From JBMDXK01 sp048594375 (GTDB lineage: Bacteria; Pseudomonadota; Alphaproteobacteria; Rhizobiales; Methylopilaceae), in assembly GCA_048594375.1 (NCBI GenBank), contig JBMDXK010000016.1, positions 1 through 64,000 of the forward strand: a DNA stretch of 64,000 nucleotides, given 5' to 3'. The notes below the pieces were generated by a model. That model saw only the letters and a list, made by a program, of their open reading frames with translations. It was not told where the DNA came from and made no database searches. Below, piece after piece: positions 8,137 to 18,291 of this stretch (position 1 is its first letter; every line of letters begins with the position of its first letter). The translations under genes and the position numbers were made by a program.

Positions 8137-9666
8137 TCAAGCAAAGGATTTTGCGAACTTGTCCAAAGCGGCTTTCAGCTCTGCTTCAACATCTTTGGAA
8201 AGATCACGGCTGGTACGGATGTTTTCAAGAACACTCGCATGTTGTGAGCGGATAAGGCTCAACAGACCGTCTTCAAAAGCTTTCACTTTATCCAGCGGCA
8301 GCGCATCAAGATAACCGTTCGTACCGGCGTAAATCACAACAACCTGTTCTTCCATTTTGAGAGGAGAGAACTGGGCTTGTTTGAGAAGCTCTGTCAAACG
8401 AGCGCCGCGGTTGAGCAAACGCTGTGTTGCAGCATCCAGATCAGAACCGAACTGGGCAAAGGCTGCCATTTCACGGTACTGCGCCAACTCACCCTTAATC
8501 CTGCCAGCAACTTTTTTCATTGCTTTGGTTTGAGCAGATGAACCCACGCGGGATACGGACAGACCAACGTTAACCGCAGGGCGGACACCTTGATAGAACA
8601 AATCTGTTTCAAGGAAGATCTGACCGTCGGTGATGGAGATCACGTTCGTTGGAATATATGCGGAAACGTCGTTTGCCTGTGTTTCAATAACCGGCAGAGC
8701 AGTCAAGGAACCTGCGCCACTTTCATCATTGAGTTTCGCAGCGCGCTCCAAAAGACGAGAGTGAAGATAGAACACGTCACCAGGATACGCTTCACGACCC
8801 GGAGGACGACGCAGCAACAAAGACATTTGGCGGTAAGCAACAGCTTGCTTGGACAAATCATCATAAATGATGAGGCCATGCATTCCGTTATCACGGAAAT
8901 ATTCACCCATTGCGCAACCGGCGAAGGGCGCAAGGAACTGCATTGGAGCAGGATCGGATGCCGTTGCCGCAACAACGATGGAGTATTCCATTGCGCCGTT
9001 TTCTTCGAGAACTTTCACGAACTGGGCAACGGTGGAACGCTTCTGACCGATAGCAACGTACACGCAATACAGCTTCTGACTTTCGTCTGTGCCAGCGTTT
9101 ACGGACTTCTGATTGAGGATTGTGTCAAGAGCAACGGTTGTTTTACCTGTCTGACGGTCTCCGATAATCAACTCGCGCTGGCCACGACCAACAGGGATCA
9201 AAGCGTCAATGGCCTTAATACCGGTCTGCATAGGCTCATGAACGGATTTACGCGGAATAATACCCGGCGCTTTCACATCCACACGGCGGCGCTCTGTCGA
9301 TTCGATGGGGCCTTTGCCGTCAATCGGATTACCAAGACCATCCACAACGCGGCCAAGGAGACCACGGCCGACAGGCACGTCTACGATTGCGCCGGTACGT
9401 TTTACAACGTCACCTTCTTTAATCGTACGGTCGGAACCGAAGATAACCACACCGACGTTATCGGCTTCAAGGTTGAGCGCCATACCGCGGATACCGCCGG
9501 GGAACTCGACCATTTCACCAGCCTGAACATTATCCAGACCGTAAACACGGGCAATACCGTCACCAACGGACAGAACCTGACCCACTTCAGAAACTTCAGC
9601 CTCACGGCCAAAGCCTTTGATTTGCTCTTTGAGAATACCGGAAATCTCGGCGGCACGAATGTCCAT
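8137..9666 (-). CDS. atpA: ATP synthase F1 alpha subunit
   Basis: 509 residues. The non-catalytic nucleotide site GDRQTGKT lies near residue 170, with the PGREAYPGDVFYLHSRLLER segment and VGLSVSRVGSSAQTKAMK. The ATG overlaps the atpH stop (TGATG), so translation is coupled. The subunit alternates with beta in the F1 hexamer. A 427-codon antisense ORF across it is a shadow. Confidence 0.98.
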   Translation of the reverse strand: MDIRAAEISGILKEQIKGFGREAEVSEVGQVLSVGDGIARVYGLDNVQAGEMVEFPGGIRGMALNLEADNVGVVIFGSDRTIKEGDVVKRTGAIVDVPVGRGLLGRVVDGLGNPIDGKGPIESTERRRVDVKAPGIIPRKSVHEPMQTGIKAIDALIPVGRGQRELIIGDRQTGKTTVALDTILNQKSVNAGTDESQKLYCVYVAIGQKRSTVAQFVKVLEENGAMEYSIVVAATASDPAPMQFLAPFAGCAMGEYFRDNGMHGLIIYDDLSKQAVAYRQMSLLLRRPPGREAYPGDVFYLHSRLLERAAKLNDESGAGSLTALPVIETQANDVSAYIPTNVISITDGQIFLETDLFYQGVRPAVNVGLSVSRVGSSAQTKAMKKVAGRIKGELAQYREMAAFAQFGSDLDAATQRLLNRGARLTELLKQAQFSPLKMEEQVVVIYAGTNGYLDALPLDKVKAFEDGLLSLIRSQHASVLENIRTSRDLSKDVEAELKAALDKFAKSFA

Positions 9667-10226
9667 CAGCCGACCTCTTTCATCGCATGTTTGATAGAAG
9701 ACAATTTGGTTTTAACAGAAGCGTCGATCATTTTACTGTCCACGCGGACAATTAAACCACCGATCAGGGACGGATCAACCTTAAGATCAATACGCACCTT
9801 TTTACCTGTAACATCATCCAGAGCCTGCTTTAGCACACCCAGATGCGTGTCACTCAGAGGTTCAGCAACCTGAACTTCTGCTACAACCTCACCTTGAGAA
9901 CGCGATACAAGACCGCGGAAAGCAGAGATCATAGAAAGAATAAGAAACAACCGCCGGTTTTGCGCAACCAGACGAATGAAATTGCCAGCAATGCCGCCAA
10001 TTTTTGCATTCTTTAAAACAGCGGCAATTGCTTTGCCTTGCTGTTCTGCGGAAAATACGGGAACTTTAATCAGACGTGCAAGATCAGTATTTTCTTGCAC
10101 CAGAGCCTCGAAAAGCTCCAGATCGGCTGCAACACCTTCAATTGAACCGCTTTCTTGCGCCAGTTCAAACAATGCCAATGCATAGCGGCCGGCAACTCCA
10201 GTGATTGCGCTGTCGTTTATAGACAC
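9666..10226 (-). CDS. atpH: ATP synthase F1 delta subunit
   Basis: 186 residues from a GTG at 10226, preceded by GAGAGAAAG at good spacing. An upstream in-frame ATG at 10280 would add 18 Cys/Lys/Arg-rich residues with no counterpart in the family. Conserved features are AGRYALALFELA near the N-terminus and LSDTHLGVLKQALDDVTGKK plus DPSLIGGLIVRV near the C-terminus. Delta links F1 to the peripheral stalk. It is the first gene of the atpHAGDC operon; the promoter should lie in the ~320-bp gap before it. Confidence 0.95.
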   Translation of the reverse strand: MSINDSAITGVAGRYALALFELAQESGSIEGVAADLELFEALVQENTDLARLIKVPVFSAEQQGKAIAAVLKNAKIGGIAGNFIRLVAQNRRLFLILSMISAFRGLVSRSQGEVVAEVQVAEPLSDTHLGVLKQALDDVTGKKVRIDLKVDPSLIGGLIVRVDSKMIDASVKTKLSSIKHAMKEVG

Positions 10227-10545
10227 AGGCTTTCTCTCACATTTACATTGGCTTGCGCGGGAAGATAATCGCAAGGCCATACAAAATTCAAAGATTATCG
10301 GCTAAGGCCAATTGGAAACCTGAAAAGCTTGTTTTTCAGGATGTGGGTTCACTAACACAGGTTAATTCCCCGCGCAACCATGATGCTGCATTTTGTGTGC
10401 GCTTTCCCTGCTTTTTATCGCCTGTCATCCCATGAAAATGAACCATCTGCGCGTATTCATACCCACGCGCTTCCTGCCTTATTTGCGGGAAACACGTTGC
10501 TTTTCTTCATGAAAAAGACAAATTCTGTTCAGAAATCTTATCCTG
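10227..10545. other. Intergenic region upstream of atp operon
   Basis: About 320 bp between the priA stop and the atpH start, both on the minus strand. No credible ORF or strong hairpin is visible. The atp operon promoter probably lies here but was not identified. Confidence 0.5.
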
Positions 10546-12717
10546 TTATAAAAAATTCAACGGATCAACATCCACGGTGACCATGACCCCGGCTTTCGGC
10601 TTCGGCGCGACTGCCAGCCACTCCCGCAACAGAATCGGTATGTTCACCTTTATGTCCGCTTTCAGCAGCAAACGTTGCCGGTGTTTTCCCCGAACAAGCG
10701 CCAAAGGTGCCTCTGCTGGCCCTAAAAGACGTGCATTCGGCTGTACGGGAAAAGCCTGTGCCAAGGCGCGGGCATACGCAATTGCCACTGTCCTTTCCGG
10801 TGCGGATACCACCAGGGCTGCCAGACGGCCAAACGGCGGCAGTTTGGCCGCTTCCCGCATGTGCCGCTCTGTGGCATAGAATGTCTCCCTGCTTCCCCCT
10901 GCCAGAGCTTTCATAACCGGATGCTCCGCTTCAAACGTTTGCAACAAAGCCCTGCCCGGCTTTTCAAACCGCCCCGCACGTCCTGATACCTGATCCAACA
11001 ACTGGAATGTGCGCTCTGCCGCACGGGGATCATTGGTGCCTAAGCTCATATCGGCGTCGATAACACCCACCAAAGTCAAATGCGGAAAATTATGCCCTTT
11101 TGCAACCAGCTGCGTTCCTACAACAATATCCACATTCCCTGCGGCAACCTCTTCCAGTTGCTGCTGAAGGGCTTCCGGTGCAATGCTATCAGAGGACAAT
11201 ACACAGACCCGCGCTTCGGGAAACAGGCTTTGCGCCTCTTCTTGCAGACGCTCGACCCCCGGTCCACAGGGAACAAGCTGGCCTGAACTTTTGCACGCCG
11301 GGCAGACATGCGGCATGGGTTCATGATAGCCGCAATGGTGGCAAATCAGCTCTTTGCGGAAGCGATGCTCTACAAGCCAGGCCGAACAGCTTTTGCACGC
11401 AAAACGATGCCCGCAAGCGCGGCACAAGGTGAGCGGGGCGTAGCCGCGCCGGTTGAGAAATAAAAGCGCCTGTTCGCGCCGTTCCAGAGTCTGGCTTATT
11501 GCGGCTTCCACCGCAGGTGCAATGAAGCGGCCTTTGGGCGGTGGTGTCTTTACCATATCCACCAGCGTTACATCAGGCAGCGACTGCCCCCCGAATCGTT
11601 CGGTGAGCCGAACATGATGATAGCGTCCGACCAGCGCGTTGACCTGCGTTTCAAGGGAAGGGGTAGCCGATACCAGAATCACCGCAACAGCAGCGCAGCG
11701 GGCGCGCACAACAGCCATATCCCGCCCGTTATAAATCGGCATTTCTTCTTGCTTATACGAAGAATCATGCTCTTCATCGGCAATTATCAGGCCAAGATTG
11801 GCAAACGGCAAAAACAATGCGGAACGCGCACCGACAACAATTTTTGCTTCACCAGAGGCCACTGCCCGGCATATGCGCGCCCGTTGCGCTGGCGTTAAAC
11901 CCGAATGCCACATCTGCGGCGGCGCGCCAAAGCGTTGCTCCAGCCGCTTCAAGACAGATTTCGTCAGTGCAATTTCCGGCAGCAGCACCAATGCTTGCTG
12001 GCCGTTTCTGATAGCCGCGCTGACCGCTTCCAGATAAACCTCGGTTTTTCCTGCGCCGGTCACCCCTTCCAGCAGCGTCACACTAAAAGCCTGTTCCTGC
12101 GTGCGGTCACACAACTGTTTGACCGCGTGCTGCTGGCTGGCGTTGAGCGCAGGGGTGAAGTGATCGGAATCAGGCAGCCCAAAGGGGGGATTGGCTGGCA
12201 TGGTAAGCAGTTGCAGCAAACCCGCTTCCACCATTTTATCAACCGTGGATGCAGAACTGTGTGCCTCGCGCATAATTTGCGCCTTGCGCCGCGGCTGGCC
12301 ATCGCGCATCAATTCCATGATTTTGGTGCGCGCCGGATTGAGATGCTCTGAGTGCTGGCTGGTAGCCGTGTATCCCTGCACTGTAGGTTCATCTTCCAGC
12401 CACTGGGTTCCCGCAAGACTTATCCGCAGCACCAACCCCTTCGGGGAAAGCGTGTAATTGGCCACCCAGTCAATAAAATGCCTCAACTCTTCCCGCATGG
12501 GAGGCGCATCGAATCGATGCAGAATATTTTTCAGGTTTTTGGGGGCAACTCCTGTGCTGTGCTGCCAGATGACGCCAACCACTTCCCGCGAACCGAGCGG
12601 TACACGCACATAATCTCCCACCGCCACAGCCACTCCATCCAAGGGTGCGGCATAGCTCAGGGTGCGGTCAAACGCGACCGGCAACAGAACATCATAAAGT
12701 TGGCACGAATCAGACAT
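10546..12717 (-). CDS. priA: Primosomal replication-restart helicase PriA
   Basis: 723 residues from the ATG at 12717; an upstream in-frame ATG at 12783 would reach into the divergent neighbour's leader and adds no conserved sequence. The N-terminal DNA-binding domain (YDVLLPVAFDRTLSYA) precedes Walker A GVTGAGKTEVYLEAV (about residue 216) and DEEHDSSYKQEE (about 312). Between the helicase lobes is the zinc-binding insert with paired cysteines: CRACGHRFACKSC, CHHCGY and CPACKSSG. PriA reloads the replisome at stalled forks. It is divergent from the methyltransferase gene, with a 68-bp shared promoter region. Confidence 0.95.
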   Translation of the reverse strand: MSDSCQLYDVLLPVAFDRTLSYAAPLDGVAVAVGDYVRVPLGSREVVGVIWQHSTGVAPKNLKNILHRFDAPPMREELRHFIDWVANYTLSPKGLVLRISLAGTQWLEDEPTVQGYTATSQHSEHLNPARTKIMELMRDGQPRRKAQIMREAHSSASTVDKMVEAGLLQLLTMPANPPFGLPDSDHFTPALNASQQHAVKQLCDRTQEQAFSVTLLEGVTGAGKTEVYLEAVSAAIRNGQQALVLLPEIALTKSVLKRLEQRFGAPPQMWHSGLTPAQRARICRAVASGEAKIVVGARSALFLPFANLGLIIADEEHDSSYKQEEMPIYNGRDMAVVRARCAAVAVILVSATPSLETQVNALVGRYHHVRLTERFGGQSLPDVTLVDMVKTPPPKGRFIAPAVEAAISQTLERREQALLFLNRRGYAPLTLCRACGHRFACKSCSAWLVEHRFRKELICHHCGYHEPMPHVCPACKSSGQLVPCGPGVERLQEEAQSLFPEARVCVLSSDSIAPEALQQQLEEVAAGNVDIVVGTQLVAKGHNFPHLTLVGVIDADMSLGTNDPRAAERTFQLLDQVSGRAGRFEKPGRALLQTFEAEHPVMKALAGGSRETFYATERHMREAAKLPPFGRLAALVVSAPERTVAIAYARALAQAFPVQPNARLLGPAEAPLALVRGKHRQRLLLKADIKVNIPILLREWLAVAPKPKAGVMVTVDVDPLNFL

Positions 12718-12785
12718 TATCCTGATAAATTCCACGGCAGCCTTCAGAACGCAAGGGTGGCTCTTGTTCAATAGGATTTCCACGC

Positions 12786-13550
12786 ATGAATACTCCGCAC
12801 AACACCGCCATTGTCAGCCAGTTTGGCTCCCGCGCGCAAGCCTATGTGGAGAGCCCCACCCACGCACAGGGCGATGATCTTATCGTGCTTGGGCAGATTG
12901 TACAGCACTTGCGCCCTGAAACAGCATTGGATCTGGGCGCCGGTGGCGGGCATGTCAGCTATGCAATGGCGCCCCATGCCAGACGGGTTATTGCGGTTGA
13001 TCTTTCACATGACATGCTCACTGCTGTGCTTGCTGAAGCGCAGAAAAAAGCACTTGATAATATTGGAGTCCAGCAAGGCGCGGCCGAGGCATTGCCCTTT
13101 GATAATGGCGCATTCGATTTTCTGGCGTGCCGTTACTCCGCGCACCATTGGCAGGATTTCGAGGCGGGGCTACGGGAAGCGCGGCGCGTTCTGAAACAGG
13201 GCAGCCATGCGGTGTTTATGGATACGGTTGCGCCTGCCAATTGCTTGTTTGATACGCATCTGCAAACCATTGAACTGCTGCGGGATACATCCCATGTGCG
13301 CAATTATACGCTCACCGAATGGGTGCGCGCGCTGGAACAGGCTGATTTTGCAGTGAATGCCGTGCATGTGGGTCGCTTAAGGCTGGAGTTTTCTTCATGG
13401 ATTGCGCGGATGCGCACCCCCGATACGCAGGTAAAGGCTATCCTTGCTTTACAACAAGGCGCTGCGGCCGAAACCCGCGCACAGTTTGCCATTGAAACCG
13501 ATGGATCTTTTACCATCGACAAGCTGATGGTGGAAGTGCGTGCGGTGTGA
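12786..13550 (+). CDS. Class I SAM-dependent methyltransferase
   Basis: 254 residues. SAM-binding motif I is LDLGAGGGHVSYA at 49-60, followed by the acidic end of strand 2 in VIAVDLSHDML, and later PFDNGAFDFLACRYSAHHW, as in the UbiE/Methyltransf_11 group. The substrate cannot be told. AGGA lies 9 nt before the ATG. It is 61 bp upstream of ubiA in the same direction, which might hint at quinone chemistry, but the sequence lacks clear UbiE/UbiG signatures. Confidence 0.85.
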   Translation: MNTPHNTAIVSQFGSRAQAYVESPTHAQGDDLIVLGQIVQHLRPETALDLGAGGGHVSYAMAPHARRVIAVDLSHDMLTAVLAEAQKKALDNIGVQQGAAEALPFDNGAFDFLACRYSAHHWQDFEAGLREARRVLKQGSHAVFMDTVAPANCLFDTHLQTIELLRDTSHVRNYTLTEWVRALEQADFAVNAVHVGRLRLEFSSWIARMRTPDTQVKAILALQQGAAAETRAQFAIETDGSFTIDKLMVEVRAV

Positions 13551-13611
13551 CATAGGGCAGCTTAAAACACACTCAAGAGCCAGTTTTTTCTTGTTTTTTG
13601 GAGAATAATCA

Positions 13612-14580
13612 ATGACTACCCCTCCTCCCCCTTTCGAGGATGCTGCTGACGGGCGTGTGCATGATGCAGCCGCACACAATGGGGTGGATCGGTATGCGCC
13701 TGCGTCTTTACGCCCCTATTTGCGTCTGGCACGCATTGATCGGCCTATTGGAGGATGGCTGTTGTTCTGGCCATGCGCCTGGAGTATAGGGCTGGCCGCC
13801 ATTGCAAGAAGCGATATGCAGATTGGACTGGGCTATCTGGCTTTGTTTTTCATCGGCGCTTTTGCCATGCGCGGTGCCGGATGCACATGGAATGATATTG
13901 TGGATCGGGCTATTGATGCACAGGTGGAACGCACCCGCTCGCGACCGTTGCCTTCAGGACAGGTCAGCCTTAAAGGTGCTTACGCTTTCCTTGGTTTGCA
14001 ATTGCTTGTGGGTTTGGGTGTATTGCTGTTTCTGCCGCATTTTGCCAAAGCAATTGCATTGCTTTCCTTGGTGCCGGTCATTACCTACCCATTTATGAAA
14101 CGCATTACTTTCTGGCCACAGGTGGTGTTGGGATTATGTTTTTCATGGGGGGCGCTCATGGGCTGGGCTGTTCTGGTGGGGAGCCTTGCAGAACCCGCGC
14201 CCTACCTGCTTTATCTTGGTGCCGTGGCATGGGTGATCGGGTATGACACTATCTATGCGCTGCAAGATATTGAAGACGATATTATGGTCGGCGTAGGATC
14301 AACGGCACGGCGCTTCGGGCATAAAGTGCGCCAAGGTGTGGCCGTATTTTATATATTTGCTGTTTTGTCTATCGGCGCTGCGCTCTTTAACGCCGGAGCA
14401 ACGCTTGCGGCATGGTTCGGCTTTGCCCTGTTTACTACCTATTTAACAGCACAAGTTGTGAAGCTGGAACGCAATAACCCGACTGCCTGTCTGATGTGGT
14501 TTCAATCCAACAACCGCGCAGGCCTTGTGCTGGCCGCAGGATTGCTGGCCGATGCGGTTCTGCGCGCTGGTCTTTTCTGA
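13612..14580 (+). CDS. ubiA: 4-hydroxybenzoate polyprenyltransferase
   Basis: 322 residues with about eight membrane segments. Both Asp-rich Mg-prenyl-diphosphate motifs are present: NDIVDRAIDAQVERTRSRPL from residue 94 and YDTIYALQDIEDD near 211-223. RIDRPIGGWLLFWPCAWS at 41-58 is the UbiA N-terminal signature. The enzyme joins the polyprenyl tail to 4-hydroxybenzoate in ubiquinone synthesis at the inner membrane. GGAG lies 8 nt before the ATG. The Pro-rich N-terminus is slightly longer than usual. Confidence 0.95.
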   Translation: MTTPPPPFEDAADGRVHDAAAHNGVDRYAPASLRPYLRLARIDRPIGGWLLFWPCAWSIGLAAIARSDMQIGLGYLALFFIGAFAMRGAGCTWNDIVDRAIDAQVERTRSRPLPSGQVSLKGAYAFLGLQLLVGLGVLLFLPHFAKAIALLSLVPVITYPFMKRITFWPQVVLGLCFSWGALMGWAVLVGSLAEPAPYLLYLGAVAWVIGYDTIYALQDIEDDIMVGVGSTARRFGHKVRQGVAVFYIFAVLSIGAALFNAGATLAAWFGFALFTTYLTAQVVKLERNNPTACLMWFQSNNRAGLVLAAGLLADAVLRAGLF

Positions 14581-14584
14581 TATT

Positions 14585-15244
14585 TTATGAAGACTGACGT
14601 GTGCCGGGCGCATTCAACAAGCTATCCACCTGGTGCTGGTCAATCCCTTCTCCTTCCAGCGCAGGGCCGTTCAGCAACAAATCCGCTTTGCGCTTTTCTC
14701 GTTTGCTTTCATGCTCATTGACAAACTCCGTCATATCCTGTGCCTGAACCGCTTTTGCAAAGCGCCCTACACGGGATTCGATCATTTGCAAGGTTTCCAC
14801 CACCTTGTTCACCCGCTGTCCGGTGAGATCCTGAAACGAACACGCTTCAAAAATCTGCATGACCTTATCTGTTACAAAATTACGGTAATCATCAAGGTTA
14901 TCATGCTCGGCGGCCAGCAATTCTTCCGCACATTCCATGATGGTGTTTGTTGCGTTCTCGGTTGACTGAACCACGGCATCCAGTTCCATGCCTGCTGCCG
15001 GAATACGGCTCTCTTTGAGTTCATTTACCTGAAAAGCACCAATTTCCTGCTTCATATTTTCAATATAGCCCGCAATGGAACGCAGCTCCTGATACACTGT
15101 CGCATCCATATTTTTTAAAAATGCCTGCATGGATTCAGCCATGATCTGTGCAAGCTGCACAGCATTTGCAAGCGAAGGTTCTTCTGTTTTGGCCTGATTC
15201 AAATAAGCCATGATTTTATCGGCATGAAGAGGTTGATCGTTCAT
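14585..15244 (-). CDS. cheZ: CheZ-like phosphatase of CheY-P
   Basis: 219 residues from the ATG at 15244 (AAGGA 8 nt upstream; an ATG two codons earlier is equally possible). Mostly helical, with the CheZ signature SFQDLTGQRVNKVVETL; the catalytic Gln sits in FQDLTGQR, about residues 137-144. The C-terminal end (DQHQVDSLLNA) resembles the short CheY-binding tail of CheZ. It would dephosphorylate CheY-P and so control flagellar switching. It follows cheY by about 90 bp on the same strand. No other chemotaxis or flagellar gene is in the window. Confidence 0.85.
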   Translation of the reverse strand: MNDQPLHADKIMAYLNQAKTEEPSLANAVQLAQIMAESMQAFLKNMDATVYQELRSIAGYIENMKQEIGAFQVNELKESRIPAAGMELDAVVQSTENATNTIMECAEELLAAEHDNLDDYRNFVTDKVMQIFEACSFQDLTGQRVNKVVETLQMIESRVGRFAKAVQAQDMTEFVNEHESKREKRKADLLLNGPALEGEGIDQHQVDSLLNAPGTRQSS

Positions 15245-15337
15245 TTTCATATCCTTGAAAATGCCGCACAATGTAAAAATATTTTCATATGCACGGCATG
15301 GCTGCCTTCTGCAACCGAATGAAATTAAAACGGTTGT

Positions 15338-15721
15338 TCAGTCACCAAAAACAGCGTCAATCTTGGATTTGAGTGTCTGGGCGTTGAACGGTTTTACAAT
15401 ATAATTGTTTACACCCGCTTTTTTGGCCGCGATAACGTTCTCTGTCTTTGATTCGGCTGTGACCATGATAAAGGGCGTACGGGCAAGCTTTTCATCCCCA
15501 CGCACCTCCCGCAGCAGTTCATATCCTGTCATAGGCTCCATATTCCAATCCGAAATGACCAGCCCATAGCGTTTTTCGCGCATTTTCCCCAGAGCTTCAG
15601 AGCCATCGGCGGCTTCGTCCACGTCATCAAATCCTATCTGCTTGAGCAAATTCCGGATAATGCGAATCATTGTTTTATAGTCATCAACAACAAGAACAGG
15701 CATTGTGTAGTCAACAGCCAT
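15338..15721 (-). CDS. cheY: Chemotaxis response regulator CheY
   Basis: 127 residues, a single receiver domain with no output domain. Acidic pocket D13-D14 (VVDDYKT), phospho-acceptor D58 (ISDWNMEP), T88 (MVTAES) and K110 (IVKPF) are all present. MEPMTGYELL after the Asp is typical of CheY rather than of transcription regulators. GGAGACTCTCA precedes the ATG. Followed by cheZ, so the pair forms a small signalling operon acting at the flagellar motor. Confidence 0.93.
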   Translation of the reverse strand: MAVDYTMPVLVVDDYKTMIRIIRNLLKQIGFDDVDEAADGSEALGKMREKRYGLVISDWNMEPMTGYELLREVRGDEKLARTPFIMVTAESKTENVIAAKKAGVNNYIVKPFNAQTLKSKIDAVFGD

Positions 15722-16006
15722 TGAGAGTCTCCATAAACCTACGCTTACAAAATGCAGTTTCCCTCTGCATTCTTTTTCTATTTGTATTGGAATATAGAAC
15801 GCGTTACTTGAAAAACAGGTTAATGCGTCATGCTTTTATGCATGTTTAAAGCGTTATTTTTACATAATTGGCATATTTAATTACAGTGAATATTATCTCT
15901 TCAAATCCTGTTACTTTTGAATAAAATTGTATTGATTTGTGGGGTTTGAGTTCAATTGACGAAAAATACTTGCAGCAAGATGCGCTTTTTGCCACAAAAG
16001 CGTCGA

Positions 16007-17002
16007 ATGAAAACCGATATGCCCTTATCTCCGTTGCCTCGTTTTCCCGTGGCACACGCTCTGCACGCCATTCCCCCTGCCCTTAAAGGTGGGGTTGTAG
16101 CTATTGGCAATTTTGATGGCGTTCACCGCGGCCACGGGGCTATTCTGGATGAAGCCAACCGTATTGCCGAAAACGCACGCACCAAAGCCGTTGTGCTGAC
16201 ATTCACTCCACATCCGCGTACGTTTTTTCAGCCTGAAAAACCTGTAGCGATTCTCACATCATTGGCCGTCAAACTTCATCTTCTGGCCGCCCATGGCATT
16301 GAAGGTGCCGCTGTAATTCCTTTCAATGAAACTCTGGCAGGCATGAGCGCAGAACAATTTGTTGAAAAAGTGCTTATTCAGGCTATGGAAGTACAGCATG
16401 TTGTGGTGGGATATGATTTCCATTTTGGCAAAAACCGGCGTGGTTCAACGGATTTCTTGCGTGAAAAAGGCAAGGAACATGGTTTTTCCGTGACTGTTGT
16501 GCAACCTCAGGGCGGCAATGCGCCTTACTCATCAAGTGCGGCGCGTCAGTTCCTGCATCAGGGTGATATTGATGCGGCAAATGCTGTGCTGGGATACCGC
16601 TGGTTTGTGCAAGGCGAAGTGGTGCATGGTGAAAAGCGTGGGCGTGAACTTGGCTTTCCCACCGCGAATATCGCCTTGCCGGATGCAGTGCCTTTGCGTC
16701 ATGGTATTTACGCTGTGCAAGCAAGGGTAAATACTACGTGCTATGAAGGGATTGCCAGTTTTGGACGGCGCCCGATGTTTGATAATGGCGCCCCGCTGCT
16801 GGAAGTTTATCTGTTTGATGCCAGCCCTGATTTGTATGGTCAGCAGATGCAAGTAGAGTTTGTTGCGTTTATCCGCGATGAGCTGCGGTTTGATTCGATT
16901 GATGCCTTGATTGCCCGTATGCAAGTGGATTGCGAGGAAGCGCGGGTTGCTTTACAAAAAACAAAAACCACCGTCACACCAAAGGGAATTGCAGACACAT
17001 GA
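16007..17002 (+). CDS. ribF: Bifunctional riboflavin kinase / FAD synthetase
   Basis: About 331 residues from the ATG at 16007; none of the candidate starts (TTG 15956, ATG 15980, 16007, 16019) has a clear ribosome site, so the start is uncertain. The N-terminal adenylyltransferase domain has GNFDGVHRGHGAIL and FTPHPRTFF; the C-terminal kinase has GRELGFPTANIALP and GIASFGRRPMFD. It converts riboflavin to FMN and FAD. The stop overlaps the purD start in an ATGA, so the two are co-translated. Confidence 0.94.
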   Translation: MKTDMPLSPLPRFPVAHALHAIPPALKGGVVAIGNFDGVHRGHGAILDEANRIAENARTKAVVLTFTPHPRTFFQPEKPVAILTSLAVKLHLLAAHGIEGAAVIPFNETLAGMSAEQFVEKVLIQAMEVQHVVVGYDFHFGKNRRGSTDFLREKGKEHGFSVTVVQPQGGNAPYSSSAARQFLHQGDIDAANAVLGYRWFVQGEVVHGEKRGRELGFPTANIALPDAVPLRHGIYAVQARVNTTCYEGIASFGRRPMFDNGAPLLEVYLFDASPDLYGQQMQVEFVAFIRDELRFDSIDALIARMQVDCEEARVALQKTKTTVTPKGIADT

Positions 17003-18264
17003 ATATTTTGTTGATTGGTAGCGGTGGACGCGAACATGCACTCGCGTGGAAACTGGCACAAAGTCCACGTCTTGGAACCTTGTTTGCCACGCCCGGTAAT
17101 CCCGGCATTGCTGAACATGCGACCACCATTGTCATGGATGTTACCAATCATGATGCCGTCATCCAGTTTTGCCAGCTGCAAAAAGTTGCTCTGGTGGTGA
17201 TTGGCCCTGAAGCGCCGCTGGTGGATGGGCTTGCGGATTCTCTTGAGATTGCAGGCATTAAAGCCTTCGGCCCCAAAAAGGCACCGGCACGCTTGGAAGG
17301 CTCCAAGGCCTATACCAAAGAGCTGTGCGCTACTTATGGTATCCCCACTGCAAAACACCGTTCTTTCAATGAGCCTGAATCTGCCAAATCTTATGTACGC
17401 TCGCATGGTGCGCCGATTGTGGTAAAAGCTGATGGTCTGGCTGCCGGTAAAGGCGTGGTTGTTGCCGAAACAGTAGAAGAAGCTGAAAATGCCATTGATA
17501 TGATGTTCGATGGCGGCTTGGGTGAGGCGGGTCATCAGGTGGTGATTGAAGAATGCCTGTTCGGTGAAGAAGCCAGCCTGTTCTGCCTTTCTGATGGAAA
17601 ATCAGTTCTTTCTCTCGGTGGAGCGCAAGACCACAAACGCGCGTTTGATGGCGATAAAGGCCCTAATACAGGCGGTATGGGCGCGTATTCCCCCGCTCCT
17701 GTCCTCACCGAGGCCTTGGAAAAACGCGCCGTTGAAGAGATTGTAGAGCCAACAGTCCGCGCTCTTCATGCTTTGGGTACGCCCTATGTAGGTGTGCTTT
17801 ATGCCGGCTTAATGCTTACCAAAGATGGCCCCAAACTTATTGAATACAACGCCCGTTTTGGTGACCCTGAATGTCAGGTTCTGATGATGCGCCTGGAAAC
17901 CGATCTGGTCGAGATCTTGTTGGCAACGGTTGAAGGCAAGCTGGATGCACTTACTGTGGCGTGGTCTGCCGATCCGGCGCTCACGGTTGTTCTGGCCATG
18001 CAAGGCTATCCAGGCAAGGTTGCCAAGGGTTCGCTCATTCGCGGAATTGAACAGGCCAATGAGGTTGAAGGCGTGAAGGTCTTTCATGCAGGAACCCAGG
18101 CAGAAGGCGACACTATCACATCCAATGGCGGCCGTGTGCTCAATGTCACCGCCACAGCCCCCACCTTGGCTGAAGCACGCGAACGCGCTTACAAGGCTAT
18201 TGATCTTATTGACTGGCCAGAAGGATTCTGCCGCCGCGATATCGCATGGCGCGCACTCTCATAA
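16999..18264 (+). CDS. purD: Phosphoribosylamine-glycine ligase
   Basis: 421 residues from the ATG at 16999, which overlaps the ribF stop. The family's N-terminus MNILLIGSGGREHALAWKLA starts exactly there; an ORF extension upstream is not conserved. ATP-grasp features: VVKADGLAAGKGVVVAET, LGGAQDHKRAFDGDKGPNTG, GGMGAYSPAPV and YNARFGDPECQVLMMRL. It catalyses the second step of purine synthesis. purU, supplying formate for the same pathway, follows 80 bp later. Confidence 0.97.
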   Translation: MNILLIGSGGREHALAWKLAQSPRLGTLFATPGNPGIAEHATTIVMDVTNHDAVIQFCQLQKVALVVIGPEAPLVDGLADSLEIAGIKAFGPKKAPARLEGSKAYTKELCATYGIPTAKHRSFNEPESAKSYVRSHGAPIVVKADGLAAGKGVVVAETVEEAENAIDMMFDGGLGEAGHQVVIEECLFGEEASLFCLSDGKSVLSLGGAQDHKRAFDGDKGPNTGGMGAYSPAPVLTEALEKRAVEEIVEPTVRALHALGTPYVGVLYAGLMLTKDGPKLIEYNARFGDPECQVLMMRLETDLVEILLATVEGKLDALTVAWSADPALTVVLAMQGYPGKVAKGSLIRGIEQANEVEGVKVFHAGTQAEGDTITSNGGRVLNVTATAPTLAEARERAYKAIDLIDWPEGFCRRDIAWRALS

Positions 18265-18291
18265 TATATTTAAGAACGTTATTCCGTAAGC

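Noticed and set aside
8590..9873. 427-codon plus-strand ORF
   Set aside because: Lies antisense to atpA and the atpH end; the atpA frame has full family motifs and this ORF has none.
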